From Halorutilus salinus (GTDB lineage Archaea; Halobacteriota; Halobacteria; Halobacteriales; Halorutilaceae): DNA of 53,417 nucleotides. The position numbers and the translations under genes are program-made. Where the stretch lies: the NCBI RefSeq assembly GCF_026242195.1, contig NZ_RKLV01000013.1, positions 1-53,417 of the forward strand, given 5' to 3'. Below the pieces are notes generated by a model, which ran no database searches, was not told the DNA's origin, and saw nothing but the letters and a program-made list of their open reading frames with translations. Within the stretch, counting starts at the first letter, position 1. Every line of letters begins with the position of its first letter. This document shows positions 34,572 to 41,151 of this stretch, piece by piece.

Positions 34572-34660
34572 GGTGAGGTGGCAGAGTCTGGCCTATTGCG
34601 CCGGCCTTGAAAGCCGGTGGGGTGTCACAGCCCCCAGGGGTTCAAATCCTCTCCTCACCG
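34572..34660 (+). tRNA. tRNA-Ser(UGA)
   Basis: An 89-nt class II tRNA. The acceptor stem pairs GGTGAGG with CCTCACC and the discriminator is G. The anticodon stem CCGGC/GCCGG encloses CTTGAAA, giving anticodon TGA. A long variable arm (GTGGGG.../...CCCCCA) and a T arm AGGGG-TTCAAAT-CCTCT follow. CCA is not encoded. The 3' end is the likely integration site of element 1. Confidence 0.95.
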
Positions 34661-34725
34661 AACATAAAAAGGTTCAACGTAGTTTGGCGTTTCGAGTATA
34701 TAAATCAGCGTTCTGAGTAGTAGTA

Positions 34726-34794
34726 ACGACGCCGTCAGAAATCAGTCTTTCGGCGTCGTCCGCGCGCCGGTGCGCCGTGGTAGTAGCTAGCTAC
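34726..34794. repeat. Two hairpins at the left end of element 1
   Basis: ACGACGCCG (34726-34734) pairs with CGGCGTCGT (34751-34759); GTAGCTAGCTAC at 34783-34794 is a perfect palindrome. They lie between the tRNA and the first element gene. The interval 34661-34832 has no gene I can support. CTAG, normally avoided in haloarchaeal genomes, occurs inside the palindrome. Confidence 0.5.
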
Positions 34795-34832
34795 CTCAAC
34801 GAGTCGCACGCCTACCGAAGACAAACACGGAG

Positions 34833-35282
34833 TTACTCAAGAATTCGGCTGTCTTCATCGACTTCTTTGAATATATGATTACGAGAGTTGTGATATGGAT
34901 CTCTTGCTACGAATTTGTGTCTTCCTCCTACTACGGTTAATGCTAATTTACCTACGTTACGACCGTCGATAACTTCCTCTTCAGTGTATCTGTCATCGGG
35001 CGTTGGATTTTCCCCCTCCGGATCAGGGAAATACGTCGCTGTACCTTGATCTGTAGTGTCATCAGCTTCCAGAACTATGACCTCATCTATGTACTCAGGA
35101 TACTTAAAAGCGAAACTGTAACTCGGAGTCGCAGCAGTTGCGTAAACATACTCTTCGAAATAATATATACGATCTACCGAGTCATTATCGTACCATTTTT
35201 TGATTAGTTCATCCCGCCGGTCTTTGATATTTTCGTCTTCGTTGTCAATTATTTTAGCATTAACCGTTGTCCATACTCCCAT
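34833..35282 (-). CDS. Hypothetical element-1 protein
   Basis: A 149-residue protein of unknown function. It is notably AT-rich for the window (ATA, AAT, TAT codons), pointing to recent transfer. Tyr/Asp-rich sequence alternates with predicted strands (RIYYFEEYVYATA, DEVIVLEADD, GKLALTVVGG). No domain recognised. TATATAATATAG about 35 nt upstream of the start is a likely TATA box. 35283-35409 has no gene. Confidence 0.6.
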   Translation of the reverse strand: MGVWTTVNAKIIDNEDENIKDRRDELIKKWYDNDSVDRIYYFEEYVYATAATPSYSFAFKYPEYIDEVIVLEADDTTDQGTATYFPDPEGENPTPDDRYTEEEVIDGRNVGKLALTVVGGRHKFVARDPYHNSRNHIFKEVDEDSRILE

Positions 35283-35409
35283 ATTTTTACACCGTTCCTG
35301 TTAACTAATCCACGCTATATTATATACCTTTGCCATCATTGTATCTGAATCATTTGTGGAAAGATAAAAAGTGACCCCCCTCCGTCTCAAACCTAAGCTT
35401 TGTGAACGT

Positions 35410-36033
35410 CTACATCTCAAAGTTGATCTCCCTCATGTAGCACTCAAAACAAGGTAACTTATCGGGAAGTTCAGCACAATCCCCACACGCGTCGCCATTC
35501 GTCTCGGTCAGTACCCTGGAGTCGTCACCGGCTTCTACCACACCGTCACGAGAACGCGGCGCGTTCTCGTTGGCTCGTGAATCTTCCGATTCACGAACGT
35601 CGTCCGTGGCTTCAATCACACCGCCGTCCGGCGTGGCGACGTGTATCTCATCGGTGTCGACGAACGCGTATACTGAGCGTAGCTCAGTCTGCTCGTCAAT
35701 CTCCGATTGACGAACGCCGAAGTTGGGTTTGACGTCGGCGGCTTCGAGAGCTTCGGCAGGGACGGCGTCACGACCGAGCGCGAACCGTGCGCATCGTGCG
35801 TGTTTGCAGAGTTCGTCGCCTTCGAGGTTGTATGAGGCGTCCGGACACTCACACGCGCCGGAACGGAGGTCTACGACGTACTCCTCCGGTGACGCCGAAA
35901 CGACGAGCACGAGGTCGTCAGCACCCTTGACGCGTCCGTGCTCTGGTAGTACGGTAAGGTACTCTTCGAGCGCGCGAACTGTGCGTGGTTCGGCTTCCGA
36001 TACGTTCTTTTCGCTGGTTTCCTTAGTTGTCAT
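35410..36033 (-). CDS. SWIM zinc-finger protein with hairpin-encoded linker
   Basis: A 207-residue protein. The SWIM domain has the full ligand set C61-x-C63, C76-x-H78. A second probable zinc knuckle, CGDC...CFEC, is near the C-terminus. Between them (about residues 107-162) lies a polar linker encoded by four perfect DNA hairpins; two give near-identical peptides, VRQSEID and VRESEDS. SWIM proteins often bind nucleic acid or partner proteins in recombination. Start at 36033 (MTTKET) since the upstream frame runs through leader hairpins. Confidence 0.75.
   Translation of the reverse strand: MTTKETSEKNVSEAEPRTVRALEEYLTVLPEHGRVKGADDLVLVVSASPEEYVVDLRSGACECPDASYNLEGDELCKHARCARFALGRDAVPAEALEAADVKPNFGVRQSEIDEQTELRSVYAFVDTDEIHVATPDGGVIEATDDVRESEDSRANENAPRSRDGVVEAGDDSRVLTETNGDACGDCAELPDKLPCFECYMREINFEM
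35548..35713. repeat. Four perfect palindromic hairpins inside the SWIM gene
   Basis: 35548-35570: ACGAGAACGC/GCGTTCTCGT, loop GGC. 35575-35596: TCGTGAATC/GATTCACGA, loop TTCC. 35672-35688: ACTGAGC/GCTCAGT, loop GTA. 35693-35713: TCGTCAATC/GATTGACGA, loop TCC. The second and fourth are relatives that differ by a C-G swap in both arms, so pairing is kept. All are in frame and uninterrupted by stops. Confidence 0.85.
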
Positions 36034-36175
36034 GTCTCTGTCACCCAGAGACACAGGTTCGGTGCTACAACACCGGACCTTTCCTACTGAACCGACCGGA
36101 AAGGTCACCCTGCGTCTCTACCCTATTCTATGTAGCGTAGGATAATAAGTATTTCCCTTTGTTCTAAAGCAAAGG
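36034..36175. promoter_or_regulatory. Hairpin-rich leader of the SWIM gene
   Basis: Directly upstream of the SWIM start are GTCTCTG/CAGAGAC (36034-36052), CGGTG/CACCG (36060-36075) and GACCTTTCC/GGAAAGGTC (36076-36106), abutting one another. A further inverted repeat CCTTTG/CAAAGG lies at 36156-36175 in the AT-rich divergent promoter. The first three would be in the 5' leader RNA and could control translation. Confidence 0.5.
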
Positions 36176-36205
36176 ATTAAGTCGGAAGACACCATATCGG
36201 CATAT

Positions 36206-36442
36206 ATGGGACGTGGAGAGATACACGGACGAGAAAAGACCGGAGAGATATCACAAAAATACTCCGACGAGGAGTATCTTGACGCCGTCCGTGAACACGA
36301 ACCGGCGGGAACTTCGGAAGTAGCCGAAGCCGTGGGTGTCGAAAGGCAGTCCGCCGACTACCGCCTTCGGAAACTCGAAGAGAAGGACCGCGTAGAGAGC
36401 AAGATGGTAGGTAACTCACTCGTCTGGATGGTGAAACCATGA
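36206..36442 (+). CDS. Small winged-helix DNA-binding protein
   Basis: A 78-residue protein. Residues about 32-75 (AGTSEVAEAVGVERQSADYR, KLEEKDRVESKMVGNSLVW) form a winged helix. Likely regulates the hicBA genes with which it overlaps by 4 bp, or the divergent SWIM gene. Confidence 0.75.
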   Translation: MGRGEIHGREKTGEISQKYSDEEYLDAVREHEPAGTSEVAEAVGVERQSADYRLRKLEEKDRVESKMVGNSLVWMVKP

Positions 36443-36699
36443 GCACTAAGCACGAAGTCCGCCGCAAGATAACGCTCACCGAGGACGAGGAGACCGGACT
36501 GTGGTCCGCCGTCGACGAGGAGGAAGGCGTAGCTTCGCAAGGTGAAACGCGCCACGAAGCTCTCGAAAACCTTGACAAGGCGGTCGCACTCTACAAGGGT
36601 GAGATAGGACGAGAGCCTACCGACGAGGAGCTTCGTGAGGTGGGCATAGAGCCGGAGGATAACGAGACCGGCGGTGAGCTACCTGACGTGTTGAACTGA
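36439..36699 (+). CDS. HicB-like antitoxin
   Basis: An 86-residue protein with the HicB partial RNase H-like fold: TGLWSAVDEEEGVASQGETR (about 17-36) then EALENLDKAVALY. It lacks a C-terminal DNA-binding domain; the upstream winged-helix gene may supply that role. Followed 7 bp later by the HicA-like gene. Confidence 0.8.
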   Translation: MSTKHEVRRKITLTEDEETGLWSAVDEEEGVASQGETRHEALENLDKAVALYKGEIGREPTDEELREVGIEPEDNETGGELPDVLN

Positions 36700-36706
36700 G
36701 AGTTAG

Positions 36707-36961
36707 ATGGTCACACGCGACTTCTCAGGCGACGACATAACGAAAGTACTCGTCAACGTCGGAAACTTCGAATGGATACGCACTACCGGTAGCCACATGA
36801 TTCTCAGGTGGGAACCTCCGGAGGAACACGACGCCGAACCTCGTACCGTGAGCGTGCCGCGCCACGACCGCGTCAACACCGGCACGCTTCGGAACATAGC
36901 CGAACAAGCCGGTGCGCGCGACTTCGACGAGTTCTGTCGGTGGATTGACCGAAACAGGTAG
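36707..36961 (+). CDS. HicA-like mRNA interferase toxin
   Basis: An 84-residue double-stranded-RNA-binding-fold toxin. The catalytic His is in TTGSHMIL (about 26-33), and VSVPRHDRVNTGTLRNIAEQAG (about 49-70) matches the HicA C-terminal half. Antitoxin-first order is the reverse of the classic hicAB order. Confidence 0.82.
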   Translation: MVTRDFSGDDITKVLVNVGNFEWIRTTGSHMILRWEPPEEHDAEPRTVSVPRHDRVNTGTLRNIAEQAGARDFDEFCRWIDRNR

Positions 36962-37035
36962 CTCACGCGCGCGCGATCCGGTCAAAAAATACGACTGCGT
37001 CCCGTTCTCGTCCGTCTCGTCGGCGTTTCTCCGTG

Positions 37036-37053
37036 GTCAATCCGCGGATTGAC
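37036..37053. terminator. Perfect 18-bp palindrome between convergent genes
   Basis: GTCAATCCG/CGGATTGAC lies where the hicBA transcript meets the operon of small genes ending at 37053. It may be a bidirectional terminator, yet the arm GTCAATC/GATTGAC is the same as in the coding hairpin at 35693-35713, suggesting a shared repeat family. Confidence 0.45.
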
Positions 37054-37265
37054 TAAGGATACCGACCGAGAGAACGCCAACACGCGCCGCTACGACCGTC
37101 TGCTAAGGCGTCGGTACCTAACCGGAACAGTTCCGTCTCTTCGTCTACCACCTCACCGTCCTCGTCTACGTGTTCGTGGTTGATACGGACGGTTAGGGTG
37201 TCGTCCTCGTCCTTCGGTTCGAGCTTGTCCACGCGGCGTTCTACGTCACGCTTCGACGGCGTCAT
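37053..37265 (-). CDS. Small paralogue A of the RD-RVD-L family
   Basis: A 70-residue protein beginning TPSKRDVERRVDKLEPKDED. The same N-terminal helix recurs in the next two genes, showing a tandem family of three. The tail (TLTVRINHEHVDEDGEVVDE) differs between copies. Overlaps the next gene by 4 bp. Function unknown; possibly a coiled-coil adaptor. Confidence 0.6.
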   Translation of the reverse strand: MTPSKRDVERRVDKLEPKDEDDTLTVRINHEHVDEDGEVVDEETELFRLGTDALADGRSGACWRSLGRYP

Positions 37266-37480
37266 GTCGCTTCCTCCGGTTCATCGACCCACGCCGTGCG
37301 CCCTAACCTACCGGTCTTTGTGTCGCGGTAGATACGCCGATCCTCGTCGACGAGGTCGTACCTGTCCGGCTCCGAAAGCATCATAGCTACGCTCAGTTGG
37401 TTTAGCTCCTCGTCGTCACCTTCGAGGTCGTCTACGCGGTCGTGTAGGTCACGTTTCGACGGCTTAGTCACGCTCGTCAC
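37262..37480 (-). CDS. Small paralogue B of the RD-RVD-L family
   Basis: A 72-residue acidic protein; KPSKRDLHDRVDDLEGDDEE near the N-terminus aligns with paralogues A and C. The tail mentions a short basic part (RRIYRDTKTGRLGRTAW). A GTG at 37471 is an alternative start that reduces the overlap with the upstream gene from 17 to 8 bp. Confidence 0.6.
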   Translation of the reverse strand: MTSVTKPSKRDLHDRVDDLEGDDEELNQLSVAMMLSEPDRYDLVDEDRRIYRDTKTGRLGRTAWVDEPEEAT

Positions 37481-37610
37481 CTCCGATTATACACGCAGGT
37501 TCGGTGGCGTCGACGGTGTCGTAGATATACACCGCGCCGTCGTTGTTGTCTTCCTCGTCTGTGCCTTTGAGGTCGTCTATACGGTTCTCCACGTCGCGCG
37601 CCGTCGTCAT
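37464..37610 (-). CDS. Small paralogue C of the RD-RVD-L family
   Basis: A 48-residue protein, MTTARDVENRIDDLKGTDEE followed by a short tail (VYIYDTVDATEPACIIG). The helix matches paralogues A and B. Its start overlaps the end of the tiny membrane gene by 4 bp (ATGA). Confidence 0.55.
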   Translation of the reverse strand: MTTARDVENRIDDLKGTDEEDNNDGAVYIYDTVDATEPACIIGGDERD

Positions 37611-37717
37611 GCTCCACCTCCGGCGTAAGCGGTACCGACGAGCACCGTGACCACGAACCACAGCGCGTCGGTTGAGGTGACGAGGTCGGCGAGCCGAAGA
37701 CGTAGCGCGTGGTTCAT
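37607..37717 (-). CDS. Tiny membrane peptide gene
   Basis: A 36-residue ORF with one hydrophobic helix (about residues 18-31, DALWFVVTVLVGTAYA). It overlaps both neighbours by 4 bp (ATGA at each end), which strongly suggests a real coupled gene despite its size. Function unknown. Confidence 0.5.
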   Translation of the reverse strand: MNHALRLRLADLVTSTDALWFVVTVLVGTAYAGGGA

Positions 37718-38019
37718 ACCCTAACCTCGTCGCGTTCCTGTTGCTCTTCGAGTTCGGATAGGCGTTCGTCAAGCTCCTCAAGGTCGGCGTCCTTCTTTAT
37801 CTGTCTGTACTGACCGGCTGTGTACGCCAGCGTCCGTATCCATTTCTGCCGCACCTTCTCGTTTTCGGCGTCGTAGACACGTCCGCTCTTGACCTTCTTG
37901 TGTGCCTCACGCATACCGTCTTTGAGGAGCGACAGTACTTCGTCACGGCTTGGCGCGGCGTCCCCCTCCGTGGGGGCTTCTCCGTTTGTCGCTTCGTTGT
38001 CTCGTGGTTTGTCTGTCAT
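37714..38019 (-). CDS. Hypothetical helical protein, first gene of the small-gene operon
   Basis: A 101-residue acidic protein, mostly helical, with a C-terminal coiled coil (about 80-97, LEELDERLSELEEQQERD). Residues 50-75 contain KVRQKWIRTLAYTAGQYRQI. Its start is next to the candidate origin, so it may take part in replication control, but this is inference only. Confidence 0.6.
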   Translation of the reverse strand: MTDKPRDNEATNGEAPTEGDAAPSRDEVLSLLKDGMREAHKKVKSGRVYDAENEKVRQKWIRTLAYTAGQYRQIKKDADLEELDERLSELEEQQERDEVRV

Positions 38020-38104
38020 GTTTGTCGGATTGGTTTCGGCTTGTTCGCGGTTAGTTGGTTGTCGGTGCTCCGGCGGCGTCGAAGGTAATCACACGACGGC
38101 GGCG

Positions 38105-38397
38105 GTTTACACCGCGCCTTCTGGTGGATTTTACACCGGTTTACACCCAGTTTACACCCTCCTTCCCCACGCCTTCTGGTGTATTTTACGGATTTTACAC
38201 CAAACCTAAGGGGGATAGGAACCACACCGCGCGCACGCGCGACGGACGAGCGGCGTTCGTCTGTGTGTGTTCTAAGGAAGTATCTATCCCCCCACAGAAT
38301 ACCGTAAAATCCGTAAAATTCGCCCGACAACGCGGTGTTCAGGGGTGTAAAACCGGCGTAAAATCGGTGTAAACTACCACCGATGTGGCGTAAAGTC
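38105..38397. other. Candidate replication origin: compound dyad with inverted iterons
   Basis: Copies of KTTTACACC point right on the left side (38105-38114, 38129-38138, 38139-38148, 38150-38159, 38193-38202) and GGYGTAAAM copies point left on the right side (38343-38352, 38354-38363, 38365-38374, 38386-38395). An exact 16-bp inverted repeat (ATTTTACGGATTTTAC, 38183-38198 with 38304-38319) and GGGGGATAG/CTATCCCCC (38210-38218 with 38284-38292) share one axis at 38251. A 12-nt run CGCCTTCTGGTG is repeated at 38115 and 38170. It lies beside the primase-helicase gene. No gene is supported in 38020-38401. Confidence 0.7.
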
Positions 38398-38401
38398 AGG
38401 T

Positions 38402-40603
38402 TCATGCTAACCTCAGTCCGTTGTTCCGAAGTATCACACCCTCAGTCAGTAGTGTCTCAACAGTCGCTTCGGCGTCCTCCTCGTCCACGCCGCGCTCTTC
38501 GACGCGCTCCACTAACTCGTCCTCACCGAAACCTTCGTCGTCGCGTAGCTCTTCTAAGACCACTAACTGAGGCGACTCAATTAGACGCTCGTTGTCTCCG
38601 GCGTCCTCCGGCGTCAACCAGCCGGTGCCGCGCGCCACCTCCTCAACCTCGGTTCTGTCGTCAATCTGAACTTGTAGCGCGTCGTCGTACGTGCCGACTG
38701 TCACACCTTCGAGGCGGTATGTTGTCTCAGGGTGGAGCGTCGGCGTCTCGTCGCCGTTGTCCCAAACGACGAAGTCAACGCGTCCGGTGGCGTCTTCGAG
38801 TGTGCCGACTTGCGCGACGTTGTCGCTTTCCATGTCGCGCTCGTCCCAGACTTCGACTGTGACGGTCGTTGTGTCACCCTCTTCGAGCGTGTTGAGGGGC
38901 ACGTCGTGTTGCGGCGGTAGGTCGACGCCACCACCGAACATGGACGAGTCTATGTCTACGACCTCACCAGCCTCTTCGAGGTAGACGCCGACGGCGCGGT
39001 TAATTGGTGGTGTATTTTGACTGACGGTTTCGACGTAGCCATTATCAGCCGCGTCTTTCAGCCGGTTTCGGTATTCACTCACCTCGAAGAGTGACGTAGT
39101 GAGATCGTGGTCACGGTGGTACTGTCTCACCTTCGGATAGGCACGCGACAGGTTGAACCGGAGCACCTCACCGTCGCGTATCAGCGTGTAGTGTTCGTCC
39201 TCTTCGAGGTAGCCGTCCGCCGCCGCGTAGCCGACGAGTTCCACGAAGTCGTCAAGATGTGACCGACGCCGTCCTTCTCCTCCGGTCGCGTTCGTTGCGG
39301 CGTGGAGTAATGAGTCCTCCACCTCGTCGTCGACGGCGTCGGCGTCTATAGGCACCGAGACACCACGCTCTTCCGCGAAACACTGGTAGAGACGCATACC
39401 GAAGAGCGTCACCGCCAACGCCGTCCGTTCTGAACCGTCAAGTCCGCCGACGTTGTGGCGTTCAAGCACTTCCTTCACGTCCTCGTTTGCGCCGCGCCAC
39501 AGCTCTTCGACGGTGTCGGCGTCCTGACCGAGTAGCCATGTGTAATACTCATAGGCGTGCGCACGCAGGTCTGACGGTTCAGGGTAGCACACCGCGCCGT
39601 CCTCTTCCTCGAAGCTCTCACCGACGAGTTGGGCGTAGGCGCGGCGCGTGTCAGTCCCCTCATCTGCGACGCCTGTCTGAAAGTGGACGAGCACCGAACG
39701 CCGACGAAGCGCGGCGTCCTGAAACTGTTGCTCACCAGAGACGACGACAGGCGACTTGATACGGTAGGTGTCTGTCGTCCTGTCGGCGTTTCCGCGTGAG
39801 TCCGTCGCGCCGCGTGTCGTCTTCCTACATAGGTCGTGGAACTTGTCGACGCGACGAGGGTTTACGTCCGCCGGACGGTACTCGTCGAACCAGACCGGCA
39901 CGCCGCATGAAGACGAGAACGACGCTAACTGACTGAACGGTGACATGTCCATGTTGAGCGGTTCGTCACCCATGCCGAAGGCGCGCCACAGAACCGAGAG
40001 CGTCGACGTTTTACCGGCTCCGGTGTCCCCTGTGATGGACAGTAGGGGATATTCGCCGGTCCACTCTTCGAGGAACCGAGGTTCAAGCGGCGCGGCGTAG
40101 AACCACCCCAGAACCGTGAGGTACCTGTCCGTCGGTCGAATCTCCGGCAGTAGACGTAGTACCTCGTCCACGTCGTTCTTGTTCAGGTCGTCGTCCGGCG
40201 ACAGGCTCCACTTGCGTTCTACGTCTACACCGCGCTCTACGTGTACCGTCTCCGGTTCGTCCATCCAGCCGTCCTCATTCAGCGTGCCGGACGGCGTCAC
40301 GAACTCGTCGGCGTCCTCGTTCAGCCCCATTAGTTCGGTGCCTTCGAGTACTTCGGACTCTTGCGCCGCGACGAGTTCACGCAGGTCGGTTAGTGCCTTC
40401 TTGTGACCACGGAACCATGTGGAGAAGCCTGTCACAACCTCGTTCTCGAATCTGTCGCGGCTGTTGAAGGCGCGCGGCTCTACGTCCACCTGATACGGCT
40501 CACCGTCGCGCGGCACGACCGTGAGCTTGAACATCTTGGTGCCGTCGTCGGCGTGCTCTACACGCGCGTCAGTTTCGAGGGTGAAGTTGGTCACCTCGTC
40601 CAC
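38402..40603 (-). CDS. Helicase-like ATPase with OB-fold and winged-helix tail (C-terminal part of a split primase-helicase)
   Basis: From the first usable start (GTG at 40603) this frame gives 733 residues. Walker A is GDTGAGKTS (about 192-200) and Walker B VWFDEYRP (about 237-244), with an arginine-rich sensor region later, as in virus/plasmid replicative helicases. Residues about 560-660 look like an OB-fold single-strand-binding domain (VTVEVWDERDMESDNVAQVG, GRVDFVVWDNGD); the last 60 form a winged helix. The frame stays open for another 180 codons upstream without any start codon, so this is probably the second half of a fusion with the primase gene. Confidence 0.75.
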   Translation of the reverse strand: MDEVTNFTLETDARVEHADDGTKMFKLTVVPRDGEPYQVDVEPRAFNSRDRFENEVVTGFSTWFRGHKKALTDLRELVAAQESEVLEGTELMGLNEDADEFVTPSGTLNEDGWMDEPETVHVERGVDVERKWSLSPDDDLNKNDVDEVLRLLPEIRPTDRYLTVLGWFYAAPLEPRFLEEWTGEYPLLSITGDTGAGKTSTLSVLWRAFGMGDEPLNMDMSPFSQLASFSSSCGVPVWFDEYRPADVNPRRVDKFHDLCRKTTRGATDSRGNADRTTDTYRIKSPVVVSGEQQFQDAALRRRSVLVHFQTGVADEGTDTRRAYAQLVGESFEEEDGAVCYPEPSDLRAHAYEYYTWLLGQDADTVEELWRGANEDVKEVLERHNVGGLDGSERTALAVTLFGMRLYQCFAEERGVSVPIDADAVDDEVEDSLLHAATNATGGEGRRRSHLDDFVELVGYAAADGYLEEDEHYTLIRDGEVLRFNLSRAYPKVRQYHRDHDLTTSLFEVSEYRNRLKDAADNGYVETVSQNTPPINRAVGVYLEEAGEVVDIDSSMFGGGVDLPPQHDVPLNTLEEGDTTTVTVEVWDERDMESDNVAQVGTLEDATGRVDFVVWDNGDETPTLHPETTYRLEGVTVGTYDDALQVQIDDRTEVEEVARGTGWLTPEDAGDNERLIESPQLVVLEELRDDEGFGEDELVERVEERGVDEEDAEATVETLLTEGVILRNNGLRLA

Positions 40604-41151
40604 ATGTACGTCGCCGTCGTCACCGTAACTGACGTAGCCGTAGCCACCGTCGGCTTTGACGAGGTCGACCGAGGACGGCGTACTGTCGTACTTCGAGGTT
40701 TCGGCGCGGTCTCGTCCGTGTTCTATCCCAGCCTCTTCGAGCGCGTCAAGAGCTTCGTTGTACGCTTTAGCGTCAGGGAATCCTTCGTAGCTTCCGCCGC
40801 CGTCGGCTTCTTTCTCCTCGAAGCCGTCGGCGTCTATCGTACCCAGCGCGACGGCACCCTTCCGGACCGCCCAAAGAGGCGTTTCGTCATAGGCTCCGTC
40901 GTCGCTCTTCGGCGTGCCCTCCTCCGGTACCCAGACAGGTATGTCGTAGCCTTCGGAGCGTAGACCGTCTACGGCACGCCACCAATCTTCTCCGACGAGG
41001 TCCTCGTCGGCGGTGTTGATTATCCCCTGACCGAGAGCATACGCCTTAGCCGGTCCTCCTCCACCGTTACAGGCGTTGTCTACGAACCTGTTTCCGGCAG
41101 CGTCAACGGCGCAAGACTCACCGGACTCTGACTTCCGCCACGAAGGGAAAA
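40604..41151 (-). other. Start-less open extension linking primase and helicase frames
   Basis: The helicase frame is open from 40604 up to about 41158 with no ATG, GTG or TTG. It encodes PSWRKSESGES, NGGGGPAKAYALGQGII and GEDWWRAVDGLRSEGYDIPV, sequences typical of the C-terminal part of haloarchaeal primases. The primase frame ends at 41080 with an unconserved tail. One extra T in the run at 41148-41151 would fuse both frames (FFPSWRKSESG). Confidence 0.7.

Noticed and set aside
36312..36329. CTTCGG/CCGAAG stem in the winged-helix gene as a further palindromic element
   Set aside because: Only 6 bp, and its residues are part of a normal helix-turn-helix, so it is likely coincidental.
38105..38395. 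CRISPR array
   Set aside because: The repeats are only about 10 nt, reverse direction at a central axis and have no regular spacers; no cas gene is present.
38016..38405. Open frames on both strands across the iteron array
   Set aside because: They arise from the repeated GTAAAA/TTTTAC units and lack acidic composition or any domain.
40403..40963. Rightward open frame over the primase-helicase junction
   Set aside because: The minus strand in this stretch encodes conserved-looking primase sequence; the rightward frame is its shadow.
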